Assembly: GCA_029783825.1 (NCBI GenBank)
Contig: JAREIK010008193.1
Span: 1 to 64,000 of the forward strand
DNA: 64,000 bases
DNA from: Sapria himalayana
Lineage: Eukaryota; Streptophyta; Magnoliopsida; Malpighiales; Rafflesiaceae
Direction of reading: 5' to 3'
Within the stretch, counting starts at the first letter, position 1. Every line of letters starts with the position of its first letter. Positions 60,560 through 64,000 of the stretch are shown here, one piece after another. A model generated the notes under the pieces. That model saw nothing but the letters and a program-made list of their open reading frames with translations, made no database searches and was not told the origin of the DNA. A program made the translations under genes and the position numbers.

Positions 60560-60950
60560 TAGCATCCAACATTAAAGAATTTCTATCAAATTTTTCTAAG
60601 GCCTGCAAAAGTTGCTCATTTGCTAGTTTTGTTAACCTTGCTAACTCAATCTCCTTGCTCATCTTCTTCATGTATATGTTCATCTATGATTTTCTTATTG
60701 TACACTATCACTTCTAGCAATGGATTCTAAAATATGGCTATGGAAAACTGATATAGTTTGAGTTCACCATGACTTAGTGGTTTGTGTTATTGAGTCTCCC
60801 ATTGCTTACATACAAATTTTCACATAAAAAATTAATATATAAACCCATTCAATCATGCAACAAGATTGGGTGAACAAAGAGAGAAATGAAGGAAATTCAC
60901 ATTGAAAAGTGCATAGCATATATGGTCGTGATCTCTATTATTGATGATAT
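60560..60950 (-). pseudogene. F3H: F3H-5: exon 3 and end of exon 2, truncated by Gypsy
   Basis: Exon 3 (60,812 to about 60,560) retains YVSNGRLNN-like and SIATF-like codons and a C-terminus reading KKMSKEIELARLTKLANEQ, the least altered F3H tail in the window. The acceptor AG before exon 3 is TG and the donor GT after exon 2 is AT, so splicing is destroyed. Exon 2 (60,922-60,950) stops where the Gypsy LTR begins at 60,951. The rest of the gene is expected beyond the Gypsy element, outside the window. Confidence 0.82.
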
Positions 60951-61680
60951 TGTTGGGTTTGCCAACGTTTTGGGGTAGTCTATATTTTTTTTTCTTTTTA
61001 AATTTTGGTTTGTTTTGTTTAAATTTAATGTGCATTTAATGTTGTTATAATTTGATGAGAATCATTGGGGTGCACTAATTAAAAGTGGGTGGAATTAACA
61101 CTAAGTTAATTTAAACATTTATATATTTTTTTCAAATCATTATACATAGTTTTTTAAAAAATTAGGTGTGGCATGAACAAAAAAATAGCACTTAAGGAAA
61201 TGTTAAGATTTTTAGAAATAGCTTCAATTTTGTTAAGTTGTGTACATTGTCACACCACCACTCATGGAGAGCTTCTCTCTTGATCGAATAGAAGCAAATA
61301 ACCCTTAAGAGTTTATATAGGGACATGGACATATTCTAAAAACTTATAGAGATCTCCCTTTACTAAAAGAATGTGGAAAGTTCTATATAATTGTAAAGTG
61401 CCTAGAATCTTTAAAGGTTCTAGACACTTTCATATATGTGTATAAAAGAAAAAGTAACCTTATTTATGAATCACTAAGTTGTGAAATTATATAAAGTATT
61501 ATTTCTTAAATAAAATATTTCTTTCTTTCAAGTATTCTCTCGAGTTTTCTTTGCATCTAAACAATCAGTAAAAATTGGGCATAATGTGCAAGGCAAGTGA
61601 TAGGTTGACTTAGCAACATCTGAGGATTGAGTTTTCTAAGTACCACATGGAAACGTAGCAAAAAATCTAAGTCCATGACA
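60951..61680 (+). repeat. 5' LTR of Gypsy element in F3H-5 (730 bp)
   Basis: TGTTGGGTTTGCC ... TCCATGACA, followed after one base by TTGGTATGATAGG, a degraded tRNA-iMet type primer site. Its end matches 47,900-48,063. Includes a CTCTCTTGATCGAATAG transcript-start-like area. Confidence 0.75.
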
Positions 61681-62875
61681 ATTGGTATGATAGGTGAAAT
61701 TGCATGTGTATAGTAACTTGAAAGAAATGATGGTGAGCTTTCATATGGAGGAAGCCTTTGGTGGAACTAGAGGAAGGGACCTTGACCCTCCTGCTAAGTG
61801 AAAGAGAAAGGACGCAAGTTGTGTGATCCTTTCATGAACTTGGGCGATTGGGTGATCTAGTTAAAGGTTGCTATGGTAGATAACAAAAAGGGAATGAACC
61901 TCATGGAGAAAAGCATTAAAAGGGTCACGAAGGATCTCAATGTAGATTGAAGACCTTTAAGAGAGAATACAAGGCTCAATAATCTCAATGATGTCACATG
62001 AAGAGTTCATGAGGGTATTGGACATGCTAGATAGCTTGGAGTCAATGGTGGAGGTCTTAACTAAGCATGAAGAGCATAAGAGAAAATTGTAGTGATTTAT
62101 AATAAGCTAACATTGTCATCTTAAGAAATGGCCACTCTCGAGGCACCAAAGGTGGAGGCACCAAAGCCACACATATTCAGTGGACAATGATATGCCAATG
62201 AGTTAGATAACTACTTATGACACATATAGATATATTTTGAGGTGATTATACTGACTAATATGGTTACAAAGGTATGCACTACTACTCTTTACCTCACCAA
62301 TAATACAACTATATGGTTATGTTGAAAGTTTATAGAAATAAAAAAAAAAGAATGTACATAATAGATACTTGGGTTGACGTCAATGAAACACATCAAGAAG
62401 TCATTCTACCTAGAAGATGTGACAAGTAAAAAGATGAAACATTCAAACACATGGGATCAATTCATGACTATTGCAAGAAGTTTTCTTTCCTAATACTTGA
62501 TGTTCTTGATATAAGAGAGGGGGAACTACTATTCAACTTTATGGCAAACCCACAAAGTTGGATGGAATAAGAATCAAGGAGATATAGTTTATAAGACTTA
62601 GCCATGATCATGATGTTTGTATAATTACTCATTGATTTTTGAAAGAAAGACTTATCACAAGCCAAACCACCATTCAAGGGTAGTCATGCTAAAAATATGA
62701 GAAATAATGAGCTCAAGAACTATAATTCTAGAGAAGGATCAAGTGTGGCTTATACTTCCAAAGATATTTCAATTACTGAGATTTAAAGCCAATGATTAAT
62801 TATTTTTTATGCGATGGACCAAAATGAGCTCGTGATTATACTAAGAGGAAGACCTCACTGCTCTATACTCTTGAG
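61681..62875 (+). pseudogene. Gypsy (Ty3) Gag, decayed
   Basis: Frames on the + strand give the Gypsy Gag in order. First comes KVEAPKPHTFSG-like sequence at about 62,150-62,180, then a LYLTN segment near 62,300. A RMKHSNTWDQF stretch lies near 62,430, and ELLFNFMANPQSW with QAKPPFKGS at 62,520-62,690. A remnant of the zinc-knuckle region (ELVIILRGRPH in the shifted frame) lies at 62,820-62,860. Stops are frequent. Pol is not visible before the window end. Confidence 0.75.
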
Positions 62876-64000
62876 GGATGCCCTTAGGGTTTATACTCTT
62901 GAGGAAGACCCACAATGGGAAATCTCAAAAATTATTTATAATTGAGTTTAAAGATATTTTTCACATAAAAATCATAAATCTTTGGATAATTTCAAGCAAT
63001 TTAAGATAAAAGCAATTATATATGTCTTCGATTTAGCTGAAATTTAATATCATGGCATATTTTAATTATTCAGTGATATTCAATATGTTTGATTGTGTAC
63101 TAGTATTTTTCTAAATGAGTATCAAGTTTTTTCATTAAATTTGATTTATCCTTTTTATGATGTAATCACTTTTGATACAATGTCATGACTCTTGAATACA
63201 TTTAGTGATATCAACATAATAATAATAATAATTATTATTATATTTCTAAACTATTTCAATAATATTTAATGATATCTATTGATGTTCAATGTTATTTCAA
63301 TAATATTTAATCGATAATTTTCACTGGAATTTTTCTCAACGGGCATTTAATGTTTCTTAGAAAATATAGTAGTAATTAGATGGTATTTCAACACTTTTAG
63401 CTAAACTAAAATGTGTTCAATGATTTTTTTGCTTATGAATGATTTATTCTTACCACTCTTTATTAATTTTCAACTTTTCATAATATGTTTTTAAATTTCA
63501 TAATGAATCAACATTTTTAGTGTGATAGTATGTAGAGTGAAAGTGAGTTGAAAAAATAATTATATTATATATTGGTAGTTTTTGGATTCATTGTATTGTA
63601 AAAATCAGAGTTGAAGATTTGTATCCAATAGTTTTTGAAGTTGTTGATGGCTTGAAAAACAATAATCAAGTGTTTTGTATTCATAATATAGAATAAGTAA
63701 TAATAAATGTTGAGAATTTAGATTCATATCTCACAAAATTATCAACATTACATATATTTTAAATGCCAATTTTTTGGAGGACATCATGGAGATTTTGTGA
63801 ATCATACTAGTAAAGTCCAATACAAGTTATCTCCATTTTAAATTTTAGTTAGTGACATATATCTTATAAAATTAAAATTTTATCATTATTTCAATAAAGG
63901 TAAACATAAATAAAATTGCAATGGCAAAGTATTTGATAAATAACAAAATCTCAAGATGGGATCTAACATATTTTTATTTACTCTAATATAATGATGAGTT
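62876..64000. other. AT-rich end of the window, no recognised feature
   Basis: Directly after the Gag remnant, CTATACTCTTGAGG occurs twice (62,860-62,905). The remainder is AT-rich with a short (AAT)n run near 63,220. Pol motifs were not found, so the Gypsy element is either deleted here or interrupted by unrecognised DNA. Confidence 0.5.

Overview
This is plant nuclear DNA, very AT-rich and dominated by transposable elements. The evidence for a plant is a cluster of flavanone 3-hydroxylase (F3H, 2-oxoglutarate dioxygenase) copies with plant-type introns, Copia and Gypsy LTR retrotransposons primed by initiator-Met tRNA, CACTA, hAT and Tigger/pogo DNA transposons, and small MITEs. No bacterial-type gene, operon, CRISPR array or recognisable RNA gene was seen. 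The species cannot be named from the sequence alone.

Gene content comes down to five F3H copies, here called F3H-1 to F3H-5. F3H-1 lies on the + strand and only its 3' end is in the window (1-118). The others are on the - strand: F3H-2 (32.5-43.9 kb, split by two Copia elements), F3H-3 (45.1-46.3 kb, free of insertions and nearly intact), F3H-4 (49.3-55.1 kb, split by one Copia) and F3H-5 (60.56-60.95 kb, cut by a Gypsy element that runs towards the window end). F3H-3 has all three exons, canonical splice sites and every catalytic residue, but lacks one base in exon 2. All copies visible here are therefore broken, or in the case of F3H-3 broken by a single base. F3H-1 and F3H-2 converge tail to tail; F3H-2 to F3H-5 look like a direct tandem array that shares its 5' intergenic DNA.

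The first 37 kb contain a large imperfect inverted duplication. Left arm, 1-5.7 kb: F3H-1 tail, MITE-like block, microsatellite junction, truncated Copia with a 1.4-kb LTR, hAT 3' end. Right arm, 27.27-32.55 kb and continuing at 37.57 kb after a later Copia insertion: the same items in reverse order and opposite strand. The 21.5-kb spacer holds a hAT transposase remnant and a decayed CACTA (5.65-14.2 kb, - strand), AT-rich tandem and simple repeats (14.2-19 kb), and a second CACTA (19.36-27.2 kb, + strand) whose transposase gene is cut by a 2.1-kb Tigger element with a TA target duplication.

Layering of insertions can be read directly. Copia A (32,547-37,566, 5-bp duplication) sits in the F3H-2 tail. 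Copia B (38,558-43,588, 5-bp duplication, near-identical LTRs) sits in F3H-2 exon 1. Copia C (49,552-54,554) sits in F3H-4 exon 2. Three GC-rich hAT-type MITEs with 8-bp target duplications (33,141-33,638; 48,086-48,545; 49,996-50,361) are among the latest events; two of them lie inside Copia A and Copia C. No new biochemical system was found. The points of interest are the genome architecture and the fate of the F3H cluster.
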